Shown here one piece after another: positions 1-9,796 of a stretch of 28,557 nt of DNA (the first letter of the stretch is position 1; each line of letters starts with the position of its first letter). The stretch is from Chara braunii. Its lineage: Eukaryota; Streptophyta; Charophyceae; Charales; Characeae. The stretch is taken from positions 514,104-542,660 of the forward strand of contig BFEA01000303.1 of the NCBI GenBank assembly GCA_003427395.1, written 5' to 3'. Below the pieces are notes generated by a model, which worked only from the letters and a program-made list of their open reading frames with translations, was not told the DNA's origin and searched no databases. A program made the translations under genes and the position numbers.

Positions 1-3
1 CTC

Positions 4-40
4 CTGATGAGTCGGTGAAACTCCGACGAAACAGTTTGTC
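4..40 (+). ncRNA. Hammerhead ribozyme core, very short stem III
   Basis: All invariant core bases of a hammerhead ribozyme are present in order. CTGATGA is at 4-10. Stem II is GTCGG (11-15) with CCGAC (23-27) around a 7-nt loop. GAA is at 28-30. Stem III has only 3 bp, ACA (31-33) with TGT (37-39), closed by a GTT loop. C40 follows as the cleavage nucleotide. Such tiny stem III helices are known from hammerheads of Penelope-like elements, retrozymes and amphibian satellites. The 5' strand of stem I lies mostly before the window, and the three visible bases (1-3) do not pair with 41-43. This copy may therefore be inactive, or rearranged at that side. The core is clear; activity is not shown. 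Confidence 0.72.
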
Positions 41-224
41 ACAGCCCCTCGTTTGTTGTCCTCTTCTCCCTCTCTGCCTACGGTTTACCGGGCAGTTCTA
101 TTTGACGATATTTACCGGGCAGTTCTATTTGACGATATATATATCGTCAAATAGAACTGCCCGGTAAACCGTAGGCAGAGAGGGAGAAGAGGACAACAAA
201 CGAGGGGCTGTGACAAACTGTTTC
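28..224. repeat. Perfect 83-bp inverted repeat of the hammerhead module
   Basis: Bases 28-110 are the exact reverse complement of 142-224. The 31-bp spacer between the arms contains a direct duplicate (111-137) of the inner 27 bp of the left arm (84-110). The second duplicate also folds on the right arm around a GACGAT/ATCGTC centre at 131-148. The left arm begins at the GAAA of the ribozyme core, so the inverted copy keeps stem III and the cleavage site but has lost CTGATGA and stem II. The arms show no mismatch, which means a recent origin or gene conversion. A transcript would form a long hairpin. Confidence 0.95.
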
Positions 225-283
225 TCCGTGATTGGAGGAGGGCTCCACCCAACGAGATTATTGCACACCAGCAAAAGCAAAAT

Positions 284-294
284 AGTAGAATAAA
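284..294. repeat. Left target-site duplication of the full-length LINE
   Basis: AGTAGAATAAA occurs here and again at 9318-9328, directly after the A-rich tail. Joining the outer flanks gives one continuous A-rich stretch, as expected for an empty site. The motif is A-rich, so chance cannot be ruled out fully. Confidence 0.6.
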
Positions 295-620
295 TGGGGG
301 CGCTCGGGCGACGAGGGATCGCGAAGGCGCTGTCGCGTGCGTGACTGCGCCATGCCAGAGCTGGTTGTCGGGGTGGTGGCGGCGATGGGGAATTTGACGC
401 GAGGGCGACAGGGGGAGATCGTCGCAAGGGAGCACTAACCTGCTCCCGCCATAGCCTGATCCCGGTCGTTAGGAGACGGCAATCCTGATGGGCCATGTGT
501 GGAGAAGAGCATGTGGGGCTGGCCATAGGGCGGGATCTGGGCGCCGCAGTTATACATAATTGTAACCGGTCAGGGGATTTGCCCCCTGATTCAGATATGG
601 AGCATATCACGTCCACGGTC

Positions 621-1087
621 AAGGGTTTTTGACCTTTGTCCGCGACTCAGCAGTTTTGTTTTCAGCTTTCTTAAAGCTGTCACACGCAGGTATTTCTCAG
701 TGATCTTGGTTCAGATGCCTGTTCTCGTGACTTGTATGTGACTCATGCCTTCGATCTATCTCACAGATGGAAGGACCGACATAATTTTGAACACGTTGTG
801 CATGTCGATGTTGAGGATTGGTTTCGTGACTCGTGTTTTTGAAATTTCGTCACTGCTCGAAGGATCGACAGACGATGTTTGCTGTGCACGTCGACGTGAA
901 GAACGGTTACTCGTGATTCTGCTGGTGTGAAATAAGGAAACGCAAACAGAGTAGAATTAGAATTGATTTGTGACTTAGGTTGGATTGTTTTGGACATTTT
1001 GTTTTTGTTTTTGTTTTTACTAAAGATCGTGGTGGCATGATTTGTGCAAATGATTAGTCGTGTATACAGCATATTACATTGGAGGTG
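621..1087 (+). repeat. 5' UTR monomer 1
   Basis: This is the first of two tandem units with a period of about 467 bp (CCTTTGTC at 633 and 1100). Both units contain GGTTTCG, GTGATTCTGCT, a TTGTGAC(T/C)TAGGTTG block and a GTTTTTGTTTTTGTTTT run in the same order. Inside the unit is a shorter duplicated block: AAGGACCGACA at 771 and AAGGATCGACA at 860, each followed by a TGTGCA(T/C)GTCGA-type segment. Confidence 0.8.
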
Positions 1088-1490
1088 AACGTTTTTTGGC
1101 CTTTGTCTGCAATTCGGCTGCCTTTTTTTAGTTCTCCTGACCTGTCGATCTTGGTCCAGATGTGTGTCTTTCTGACTTCAAATGCTCCATGATTCGTATC
1201 TTTGAAGGATCGACAGAAAATTGTACACGCTGTGTATGTTGGTGTGGACGATTGGTTTCGGGACTCTTATTTTTTCACTACCGCAAGGATTGACAGACGA
1301 CGATCGCTGTGTACGCCGACGTTGAGATTGGTTACTTGTGATTCTGCTAGTTTGAACAAGGAAGTGCAAACTGAGTGGATTTAGAATTCATTTGTGACCT
1401 AGGTTGTGATGGTTTTGGACGTTTTGTTTTTGTTTTTGTTTTATTAAAAATAGGGGTGGAACGATTTGTGTAAATGTTAGGCGTTTGGAG
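1088..1490 (+). repeat. 5' UTR monomer 2
   Basis: This is the second tandem unit, diverged from the first and somewhat shorter at its end. Its inner blocks start at AAGGATCGACAG (1205) and AAGGATTGACAG (1285), so the about 85-bp sub-repeat exists in four copies across both monomers. Confidence 0.75.
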
Positions 1491-1909
1491 TATTCGTTGA
1501 GTTATTGCTACTGCCTTGACACGTATGTGCTGGAATCGCCATTTACGGTGCTCTGTTTATCGAGTGCTGATTGGCCTGACTATGCTGGGATTGGCACTTG
1601 TGGTGCTCCGTTTATTGATTACTGATTGGCCCGAGCAATTGTAGAATTGGGTGCCTGGTTATTGGATTGGAATATACTGTGCGGGTTTTTGAAGCACTAT
1701 TTCATGAACTCTGCTGCGCTGCAATTGCCCTCTCTCCGCTGAACGTTGGAATTATTATCTCCTTATGGGCGATTTGATTGCTCCTTGATTATTGCTCCCT
1801 CAATTTTTTCAAGACTCTTCTGACTTGGGTTTAACATCCATATTAACAGGACCATCTGGCACAAACTTACTGATTGACTTCCTCCACAATTGCTGGGTTA
1901 GTTTCAAAG

Positions 1910-4096
1910 ATGAATACACAAAGAGATCAGTTGTGTGAGATGATCCAAAAATGTTTTCTCTCGGGTGATGAGGATTCGGACCTGGCGGCCAGATTCCTTG
2001 CCACCTCGAGAGAGGACAATTCGGATACTGTCATTGTTGATCTTGACCCTTTGGCTGCGGACGTCACTGTTGATTACTTGAGACACCATGCGGTCCTCGT
2101 CGTTTTCCAGGGACTGAAGAATAACGTTCCCTTCGCATCTAAAGAAGCCTGGATACGATCGGTCGAGGCGGGATGGGATTGTGCAATGCTGGCTGGTCAA
2201 AAAGGCAGAGTCAAACCTGAAGGAGCAAACATGATTTCTTATCTTGCAGTTAATCATGTTCTGAGAGACTGGCTGATAAATACCCTGCAAAAGGAAGAAG
2301 GGGCTGTGGTTGGGGGTGGAAATTGTCGTGTTCTGTATAAGCCATGGGCCACCCCGGCTGAACAAGCCAAAATAAAAGACGATCTGCTAGACTCGGTCTA
2401 CTGGATTAGGGTCCTCAGAGTCCCTCTCATGGCAATGCCGTTCCTTAAAGCATCCATCATGAAAGCGTTTGGGGAAGTGCTCATAGCGTATCCTCCAGAA
2501 CAGAACAAAATGGAACCATGATTGGTGAACCGTAGGTATGATCTCCACCCCCGAGCCAAAGCGAGGATATCCAAGTTTCTGAAAGTACAATCACCGCATG
2601 GCTGTCATAAGGTAGAGGTTGTTACCCAGGACACACCATGGTGCAGTGTCTGTAGGTGGTATGGACACAAGTCTGGAGACCCTGTGTGCACGAAGAAAAC
2701 GACTCGGACTCAGATGGAACAGACCTCTGGTCAGGGTGCATCATCTGGACCTCCCCCCTCGGTGTCGGCCGCAGTTGGTGCTGCTGGACCTTCAGCGGTC
2801 CCAACTGAAGGAGGACGTCCACCCGGAGGCGCTCCGAGAGGACTTTCGTCTCTTCTGCTCCAAAATCGTTTGCTGACTGGGACTGTTCTGAATTCAGCGT
2901 CGGGAACAGGCACCCCTCTCCCCTCGGTGTCGGCCGCAGTTGGTGCTGCTGGACCTTCAGCGGTCACAACCGAAGGAGGACGTCCACCTGGAGGCGCTCT
3001 GTCTGGACTCTCGTCTCTTCTGCGCCAAAATCGTTCGCTGATTGGGACTGTTCTGAATTCTGTGTCGGGAACAGGCATCCCTACTGTACCGGCTGAGGTT
3101 CTGACTGAGGGAGGGTTGCCACGTGGAGGTGCCTCGTCAGGACCCCCGCCCCTTGTACAACAAAATTTACCGCTCAGTGGGACTACTTCGATCCCTGCTC
3201 AAACTGGAATGGCAAGGGGTATTGATCAACCACAACCGGGCACACCGGGACAGACTCTCCATCCATCGCAAGATGGCCGTGATCTGCCTTCTTGCGAAGG
3301 CCCGGAGGAGCTCATGCCATTGAAGAAAGGTCCCATGCCTGTGCACAGGCGGAAGATATTTGTAGGGGGACCCAGATTGACTGCTCAACAGCCTTATGCA
3401 CGACCTGGCTCTGCAGCGAATACTGACCTTCGTACTTTGGGAAGAGATAAAACAGTTCTTTGGGCTGATGTGGAAGAAGAGGAGGAGACCGAAGAAATAT
3501 TGGTTGAGAGGGAGGAAGGACTCCCTCGGCAACAGGAGACAGATGTTCAGCAAGTGACACGCGCCTCTGTTTTTCCAAGATCGATATTGGATGCGATGGC
3601 TCCAGGCCAGCCCTGTGTTGTTGTGCCTTTAGTCTTTTTGGCCATTGATGGGAGTTTGCATCTGCTTACTGCTGTGACAGGCCAGGAACAACTCACTGTG
3701 CCTTATTGTGAACTTCATCAAGAACCTGTTCAAGAGTCGGTAATGTCAAAGGTAAAAAAATGGCTAGCCCCTGCGTTTTGCACCAGACCATACCCGGAAA
3801 TGGAATGGGTTAGGCTGACACCCACCAATATGCAGGGTAGAACTGATATCCTGTTTTTTCCAATAATTGATGCAATTGCAAACCGCTCAACGAACGCTGC
3901 ACCTCTTTTGTCCGGGATTAGATGGACATCCCTGCAGTTATTCAAGAATCCAGCGGGTCAGACTGCAATGGACACAAAAATTTATGATTGTTGGACAGCA
4001 GCCATCCTTACGCAAGTTGATGGTCACATCCCTTGGCACATAAGTATTTTTTCTAATCAGTTCCTTTTGCTCAAATGTTTGGACTGGACTGTCTAA
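1910..4096 (+). pseudogene. LINE ORF1, nucleic-acid-binding protein with one nonsense codon
   Basis: LINE ORF1 proteins bind the element's RNA. I chose the ATG at 1910; the frame is open a few codons further up but without ATG. One TGA (2519-2521) interrupts an otherwise single frame of 728 codons. Residues 1 to about 200 resemble the DUF4283/RRM-like fold of plant LINE ORF1, with a VYWIRVLRVPL segment near its end. A zinc knuckle C-X2-C-X4-H-X6-C lies at residues 245-260; its last spacing is longer than the usual X4. Next comes a Pro/Gly/Ser-rich region with a 55-residue tandem repeat, then an acidic stretch (EEEEETEE), and then about 190 residues beginning PCVVVPLVFLAIDG that I cannot place in a family. 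The stop is 9 bp before the ORF2 ATG. Only one lesion was seen, so ORF1 decayed far less than ORF2. Confidence 0.8.
2761..3150 (+). repeat. 165-bp tandem repeat within ORF1 (55 residues per unit)
   Basis: GGTGTCGGCCGCAGTTGGTG begins at 2761 and again at 2926, a period of exactly 165 bp. Each unit encodes SVSAAVGAAGPSAV, then EGGRPPGGA, GLSSLL, QNR and GTVLNS. A degraded third part-unit (TEGGLPRGGASSGPPPLVQQN) follows from about 3082. The period is a multiple of three, so the frame is kept. Confidence 0.92.
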
Positions 4097-5049
4097 TTAA
4101 CCACTATGGACAAACTCAGACTAATATCGTGGAACATACGTGGACTGGGATCTCGTAGAGTAGCCATTAAACGATCTTTGATCAAAACACTAGCAATAAA
4201 AAAAGGTGTGCAGATTGTTTTGCTCCAAGAAACTAAATTGGACGCTGCAGCGATTGAGGAACAAATGGGGTGGTGGCTTGGCCATCAGTTCTGGGCACCG
4301 GCCCAAGGGACAAGAGGCGGGGTGGCCATCCTCATAACCCGAACAGCCCCTCTTACAGTGACTGATTATAGAACAGACCATAATGGCCGTTGGGCCTGGG
4401 TTCGATTTACTGTTTTTCAACAAGACTGGGCGATTTTTAATCTGTATGCTCCGACATGTCAATCTGATAGAGTAGAACTTCTCAAATCCTTGCCCTGGCT
4501 CCTCCCCCAAGTTAATAATCTCATCTTGGGGGGGGACTGGAACACTGTCTTCATACGGGGAGCAGACTCTCTACGTGCAGGACCTGCCATATCGGACGCA
4601 GTATATCTCTCCGATTTTTGTACAACTAACGGCTTCACAGACATTTTTCGTTTGCTGCATCCCTTTGAAAAGGGATATATCTTTTTTGCAGCAAGAGCCT
4701 ATGCCCAGCAGTACATCCCACGTAGTCAGATTGACCTCTTCCTCACTTCTGATTCGTTGGTACACAAGATTGCTAGATGTTTTGTGGTTTCTTTTTTAGG
4801 ATCTGATCATTTGCTGCTATTTTTGGATTTTTTTTTGCATTCATCTGTTCGTATGGGAAGGGACCGAATTTCGTTGCCTGAATGGGTGGTGAAACATGAT
4901 GAATTCAGACGATTCTTCTTAGACTTCTGGGTCAAATGGCGCACTTCACAACCATTGTTCCCCTCCTTGGCAGATTGGTTTCGAGGGGGCTTGAGGGTGG
5001 TGCTCAAAAGAGGACTGCTTGTCAAGAAATTTGTCGTTGTTAACTCTCA

Positions 5050-5057
5050 TTCACAAC
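5050..5057. repeat. Left 8-bp target-site duplication of the MITE
   Basis: TTCACAAC directly precedes the MITE and is repeated exactly at 5590-5597. Confidence 0.88.
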
Positions 5058-5589
5058 CTATGATAAAATTCAGGATATCCGGCAGACCAATTTTATCCGG
5101 AATTTTCAATCCGGATGAATTTTCCGGATTAATTCCGGATATGGAAAATCCGGCCCTGCGCAAAATATTTTTTTTTACCAAAAAAAATAAAAAAATAAAA
5201 AAAATCTGGAAAAAAAGTATGTTGTTCAGATGAATGATACGAACAACATTTGGCTTGAGGTCATCTTTGATATCTCAACAGATATAAAGATAAAAAATAA
5301 AACAGAAGAAGAAAATAATATTAAAATAAAAAATTATAGAATGAATTAAGCATCCCCCCTCTAAACCCCTTTATTCCCTATCTTACCCCTTTTGAACCCT
5401 TCAATGCCCTATCAAGCTTTTCATGAAATAGGAATGTAGTTCTACTCAATTTTATTTTTTATTTTTTATTTTTTTTTGCTTTTTTTTGGCCTTTTTTTAA
5501 TCATCCGGATTTCCGGATGATCCTACCCCCCCATCATCCGGCCAGATAATCCGACCAGATTATCCGGCCAGATACCCAATTTATCATAG
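5058..5589. mobile_element. hAT-like MITE, 532 bp, inserted in LINE ORF2
   Basis: The element starts CTATGATAAAATT and ends AATTTATCATAG, so the terminal inverted repeats match over the outer 10 bp and, with gaps, further in. A perfect 8-bp duplication frames it, the TSD length typical of hAT transposons. There is no coding capacity: the middle is AT-rich with many A and T runs plus a C-rich patch at 5350-5400. Both ends carry dense copies of (A/T)TCCGG: CCGG at 5079, 5097, 5111, 5123, 5134 and 5150 on the left, and at 5505, 5513, 5538 and 5564 on the right. hAT transposases bind short subterminal repeats, so these are probable binding sites. It must be younger than the LINE it split. Confidence 0.85.
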
Positions 5590-5597
5590 TTCACAAC
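5590..5597. repeat. Right 8-bp target-site duplication of the MITE
   Basis: This second exact copy of TTCACAAC is followed by resumed ORF2 sequence. Confidence 0.88.
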
Positions 5598-8500
5598 TCA
5601 CAATCATCAACGACCAGAACTTACACGCAGAGCGGAGTTGACAACTGGAAATGAACAGCAACTTATGGCTGACATGGACAGACTCAGACAGGAATGGACG
5701 ATGCAAACACAGCCTGCACTAAGAGTTGTCACACATCGGAAGCACATATCCTGGCTGATCAAAGGGGATCGAATAACTGCGTCCTTCTTTGAAGGCCGAC
5801 GTCCCTCTCACAAACCTGGCTTGATCTTGGCAATGAAACATCCGTTTATGGATGCTCAGCCACTCGCTGTAGACACTCCGTCAATCATCATTAACATTTC
5901 GCTTTTTTATGAGAGCTTGTTGGCATCGCAAGCCCAACATTCTGAGGAACAACTTCTCGATCAATTCCATCATTTGATCTGGTCTAAAATGGACCACAAG
6001 CTGACACAACAGCAGTCTCAAATGTTGGAAGCTGACATAACGCAGCAAGAATTGATTGACGCAGTCAAATCGTTGGCTGATCAAGGATTGATGGATTGCC
6101 CTCTACTTTCTTCAAACAATTTTCTCCTTTGTTAACTCCAGAACTGTTAATTGTATGTTGAGCTGTGTGGAACGGGGGGGCCCTACCTGCCTCTGCATTA
6201 GAAGAGATCATCACCTTTGTCTTCAAAAAAGGGGACCGGACCGATGTGCGCAATTACCGACCGATCACATTGATGCCCGCTGTTTATAAGATTTTCTCTA
6301 AAATTTTGACAGCAAGACTGCAGCAAGTACTCACAACGATTATCCATCCCTCGCAAACTGACTTTCTGCAAGGGAGACAAATCTTGTACAACGTCATGAC
6401 TGTGGAAAGATTTATGGAACAAGTGACAGATGGAGAAGAACAAATGGCGGTCATACTAGGGTTGGGAGTTTCTACAAGCTACAATGACTACTTTCGGTTT
6501 TGGACCCAAAATTCCACATGCAGTTAAGGCACTCTTGGATGGGGCTACCTCTAGACTGTGTGTCAATGAGACTCTTTCCCCACCAATTTCGCTCTCCCGG
6601 TCGGTGAGACAAGGATGCCCTGTGGCTCCCTATCTGTATATACTGTATGTAGAAGTTATGCACGTTTTGATTAGAAGTGACCCCGATATTCCAGGATTTC
6701 TCTTGCCCTCAGGTGATAGCCTTAAATCAGAGGCCTTTGCTGATGATTCAGTAGCATTTACTCCCTTGCTGGATGCTGTTTTCGTAAAGCTGCAGGAGAC
6801 TATTGATCTTTTTTGTCTTGTCTCACAAGCTGCAGTTAACTGGTCCAAATCGTCAGTCCTTGTGCCACCAGGAACCCAACCCCCCTATCATTGGGGACTG
6901 AGGGTTGTGGTTCCTACACAGCATGAACGGTTGTTGGGCCACAGGATATCATTTGCCCCTCAACTGCGATTGGATTCCGCTTCTTCCTTGACGTCACTCA
7001 GGGCTGCTTTTCACCCTTGGACTGCTCAACAAGGGGTGAGCCTGTACGGACGATCTCTGGTAATCAATAATGCTTGTTTTTCTACACTCTGGTATCATAG
7101 GTCCATTTACCAACTTGACTCATCTTCTCTGCAAACAGTGCGCCGTCTTGCCACACACTATCTTTGGAAAGAAGAAACCAATCAAGACAGTTATTTACCC
7201 AAAGTGGCTTGGGAAGTGGTTACACAGCCTAAATGGAGAGGAGGCCTGGCAGTCTTGGATCCGGAGAGACAGATTGCAGCACTGTTAGCAAGATGGATAT
7301 CGTGGGGCCTGCTAGCTGATTCCACTTTCGGGTGGAAACAACTAGCAGAACCTGCACTTTTATCAATTTGGGGATGGGAGAATCCTAAACATGTCTGGCT
7401 GCCCTCACTGTTTGCCTCTTATCTAAGGAAAAACCTGCCGCCAGATGTATGGGGTGGCATATTGAAAGCCTGGAAGCAAGTTGCTCCTGTGTTGCGACCA
7501 CCGCCAATGGTGATGGAGCGGATACTCACCCAACCTCTGTTTCACAACCAGTGTATCAACTCGATTCAAGGAAATCCCTTCCAAACTCATGGGACGGGGG
7601 CCTTTGGAAATGCTTGGATGGCACAAGGCATAGGAACTGTGGCTGACATCTGGGACACTATGCTGGTTGATTGGAAACCCTTCGAAATCCTGGCGCCTTT
7701 GCTCTCTGGTCTCTGGCATCAGAGGGACCATTTACAACATCTACAGCAAGCAGTTCCCAATACCTGGGTGCAGGTACTGAGAGCAGGTCTTGTCCCTGCC
7801 CAGGGCATGTGGTATAAACATTCGCATCAAGAACAACCACAGCATATATGGAAAATGGAGAGTTATTCGGAGGTGGCCCAAATACCACATACTTGTTGGG
7901 AGGTTCAAGATGGTTTTTCTGGTTTGGGAACGCCTCTGACATTTGCGGTGAATCAAGACCCGATGCCCCCTGCTCAAACTTTGACACCTGTGTGTGTTCT
8001 GGAAACTGCAACAGGCTATCATCCTTTCCACCTCTCCTCTCCTTCTTACCTTTTGTCTGTGGATCCCAGAGATTGGGCCTGGGAACACCCTCTGCATCGA
8101 AATGAAACGGTTCCGATTCATCGATATTCAACCAAACTGGGATATCTGCTTACAAACCCTCCGGTTGATATCAATTGGAAGGTGGCTTGTAGATGGTTGG
8201 CGACAGGATGGATCAGAGATTCGTTGACAAGACTATTGGAAGTGCTTCCCAGATTCTGGGTGAATCTGATGGACTTGGTTGTTGTCAAACACGCCAGTTT
8301 CCTCTGGCTCATGATGCATCAAGCAGTCCCGGTTGCAGTCTGGTGTGCAAAACGAACAACTAAGGCAAGGGCGGAATGTCAGATATGTCCTGGCACCCGA
8401 ATGGAAGATTTGCAACACTTTGCGTTATATTGCGACGCTTCCCAGCCTTTTTGGGACTGGTGGAGACACTCAGATATCCCCGTTCCCGGAAATGGACACA

Positions 8501-8857
8501 GATGGACATATCACTTCATACTCATGGGAACAGCTGCAAGAAGAACACCTCTTTCAAGACGTTGTACACATGCGGAAGAGACTCAGGGGTGCAATACTGT
8601 GGACCCTTTGGACACTGAGAAACTCAGCAACCAGACGTGGAGACAAGTTGACACCACCAATGATTCGAGCAGAGGTTAAATATGGTATTAAACAGGCGAT
8701 GCAGGCTGACTGGGAGCATACAGTACAGCGGAAAGGCTTTACCAGAAAGGCAATGCAGGGTTTTATTACACGATGGGGTGCTTTTTCGGGGCTTGCATCA
8801 GTGGACTGTTCCCCGGGCCGATCGCCCTCTTTGGTCTTCTCGGGGTTTTTCCTGTGA

Positions 8858-9317
8858 TTCATTGCACAGGTCTGTACATTTGTATAGTACACTGTCGTAG
8901 GACTGTGACACGGTGATTGCTGTATACAGCCGCAGATAATATACGAGAGTTATATATGGTTTTTAGCTGTACAAACAGGTTTTCTGGGATCAAGCATATA
9001 CCTTGTAGAATTGTAGAGTGATAGATGTGTAGGACAACGATCCGGCTGATGCTGTATACAGCTGCCTTTGATATGGGGTACTGAATTATGGTAGATTAGA
9101 TGTGAATGGCCGTTTTATTTTAGCTTTTTTGTGCTTTGAAGAAGGTCTCCATCCCTGATACACTTGAGGCATAGCCGTGGTATGAGCTTTGCCTGGCCGA
9201 AGAGCCTCGCTCAGCTCAGTACTGCGGCGACTTTTTGTAAGGGACGCCGGGCCCGCTTCCCGACTTTGATATTAATAAATGGTGACCTTTAAAATAAAAA
9301 AAATAAAAAAATAAAAA
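8858..9317 (+). other. LINE 3' UTR and A-rich tail
   Basis: This noncoding stretch follows the last ORF2 frame. It holds two perfect 12-bp palindromes GCTGTATACAGC (8919-8930 and 9051-9062), a GGCCGAAGAGCCTCGCTCAG segment near 9197, the terminal hairpin at 9246-9264, AATAAA at about 9274 and an interrupted A-rich tail from 9291. The order hairpin, poly(A) signal-like motif, tail is what a LINE 3' end should show. Confidence 0.75.
9246..9264 (+). other. LINE 3'-terminal RNA hairpin
   Basis: Preceded by GGGAC, the arms 9246-9251 and 9259-9264 pair with one C.A mismatch (9247/9263) around the 7-nt loop CCCGCTT. Two minus-strand LINE 3' ends in this window (9778-9796 and 12870-12888) carry the same flank, stem size and loop. 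Stem position 3 is C-G here and T-A there, a compensatory change. A role as RT recognition hairpin is inferred by analogy with stringent-type LINEs such as eel UnaL2. Confidence 0.7.
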
Positions 9318-9328
9318 AGTAGAATAAA
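9318..9328. repeat. Right target-site duplication of the full-length LINE
   Basis: AGTAGAATAAA matches 284-294 exactly and follows the A-rich tail. Confidence 0.6.
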
Positions 9329-9634
9329 ACAACAACAAAAAAAAAAGAAAAAAAAAAGAAGAAGACTACTGAAAATGTTCTATCCAGTGGGCCTATGGCG
9401 GACCCCACCCAATTTTGGGGTTGTCCATTCCCCCAACGGATTGAAAAGATTTTGGCGGGGAGCTTTCTTTGCACGGGCATGCCAACGGAAAGTGGCTTAC
9501 TATATGGATTTCAAAATATGTTGCGAATTCTTTTCTTGGCTGAAGGCCTGGCGGCCCTGGCCCCTCCACGAAAGCGAACACAATCGGCCTCCGCCGCAGT
9601 TGATGCTCTCCATCATGCTCTCCATCATCCATGA

Positions 9635-9637
<3 letters not shown>
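9329..9637. other. Sequence between two LINEs, no gene
   Basis: An A-rich run (9329-9373) is followed by about 260 bp of mixed sequence without a recognisable reading frame. Just before the T-run lies a short direct repeat, ATGCTCTCCATCATGCTCTCC (tandem 12-bp units). This stretch would be the old target of both LINEs. Confidence 0.6.
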
Positions 9638-9691
<54 letters not shown>

Positions 9692-9777
9692 GGGCCCAGT
9701 GCCCAAGGCTGATATTATCCATGAGAAAGTTTGAGACCGGGGTCCTCACAGTCTTTCCGGAGTGAACACAAGACTTT

Positions 9778-9796
9778 GCTGAGAACCGGGCTCAGC
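9778..9796 (-). other. 3' hairpin of the second LINE
   Basis: Read on the minus strand: GGGAC, then GCTGAG pairs fully with CTCAGC around loop CCCGGTT. The stem has 6 bp without mismatch. It lies 90 nt before the poly(A) tail. Confidence 0.75.

Larger units (their letters stand above)
295..1909 (+). promoter_or_regulatory. LINE 5' UTR, presumed internal promoter
   Basis: There is no open reading frame of note here. The first 320 bp are GC-rich and the rest is AT-richer. Two tandem monomers occupy about 621-1490. LINEs carry their promoter inside the 5' UTR, and tandem 5' monomers are known to act as promoter units in mouse L1. Promoter activity here is inferred from position and architecture only. 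The stretch 1491-1909 is single copy within the window and leads to the ORF1 start. Confidence 0.5.
4106..8857 (+). pseudogene. LINE ORF2, endonuclease and reverse transcriptase, multiply broken
   Basis: ORF2 nicks target DNA and copies the element RNA there. The first 235 codons hold a complete AP-endonuclease domain: SWNIRGLG, QETKLD (Glu42), GGDWN (Asp144, Asn146), QIDLFLTS (Asp210) and GSDH (Ser233-His235). The RT region shows KKGDRTDVRNYRPITLM, HPSQTDFLQGR, RSVRQGCPVAPYLY and FADDS. The end has a zinc-binding motif, CQIC...QHFALYC, followed by a conserved ILWTLWTLRN stretch. Lesions: a MITE insertion at 5058-5589, a frameshift near 5600-5640, a frameshift near 6095 with TGA at 6159, a deletion near 6460 that removes RT motif A with its catalytic Asp, and a frameshift near 8500-8540. 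The protein cannot be made, and the RT would be dead. Confidence 0.88.
295..9317 (+). mobile_element. Full-length non-LTR retrotransposon (LINE), inactive
   Basis: The element has the complete layout of a plant-type LINE: a GC-rich 5' end starting TGGGGGCGC, a 1.6-kb 5' UTR, ORF1 with a zinc knuckle, ORF2 with AP-endonuclease, reverse transcriptase and C-terminal CCHC zinc-binding region, a 3' UTR of about 0.43 kb, and an A-rich tail (9291-9317). An 11-bp duplication frames it. ORF1 carries one nonsense codon. ORF2 carries a MITE insertion, frameshifts, stops and a deletion in the RT palm, so the copy cannot move by itself. Its length (9.0 kb) is large for a plant LINE, mainly because of the long 5' UTR, the 2.2-kb ORF1 and the nested MITE. 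Confidence 0.85.

Noticed and set aside
5350-5400. C-rich patch in the MITE as telomere-like repeat
   Set aside because: CCCTA-like words are present but irregular; there is no true repeat unit.
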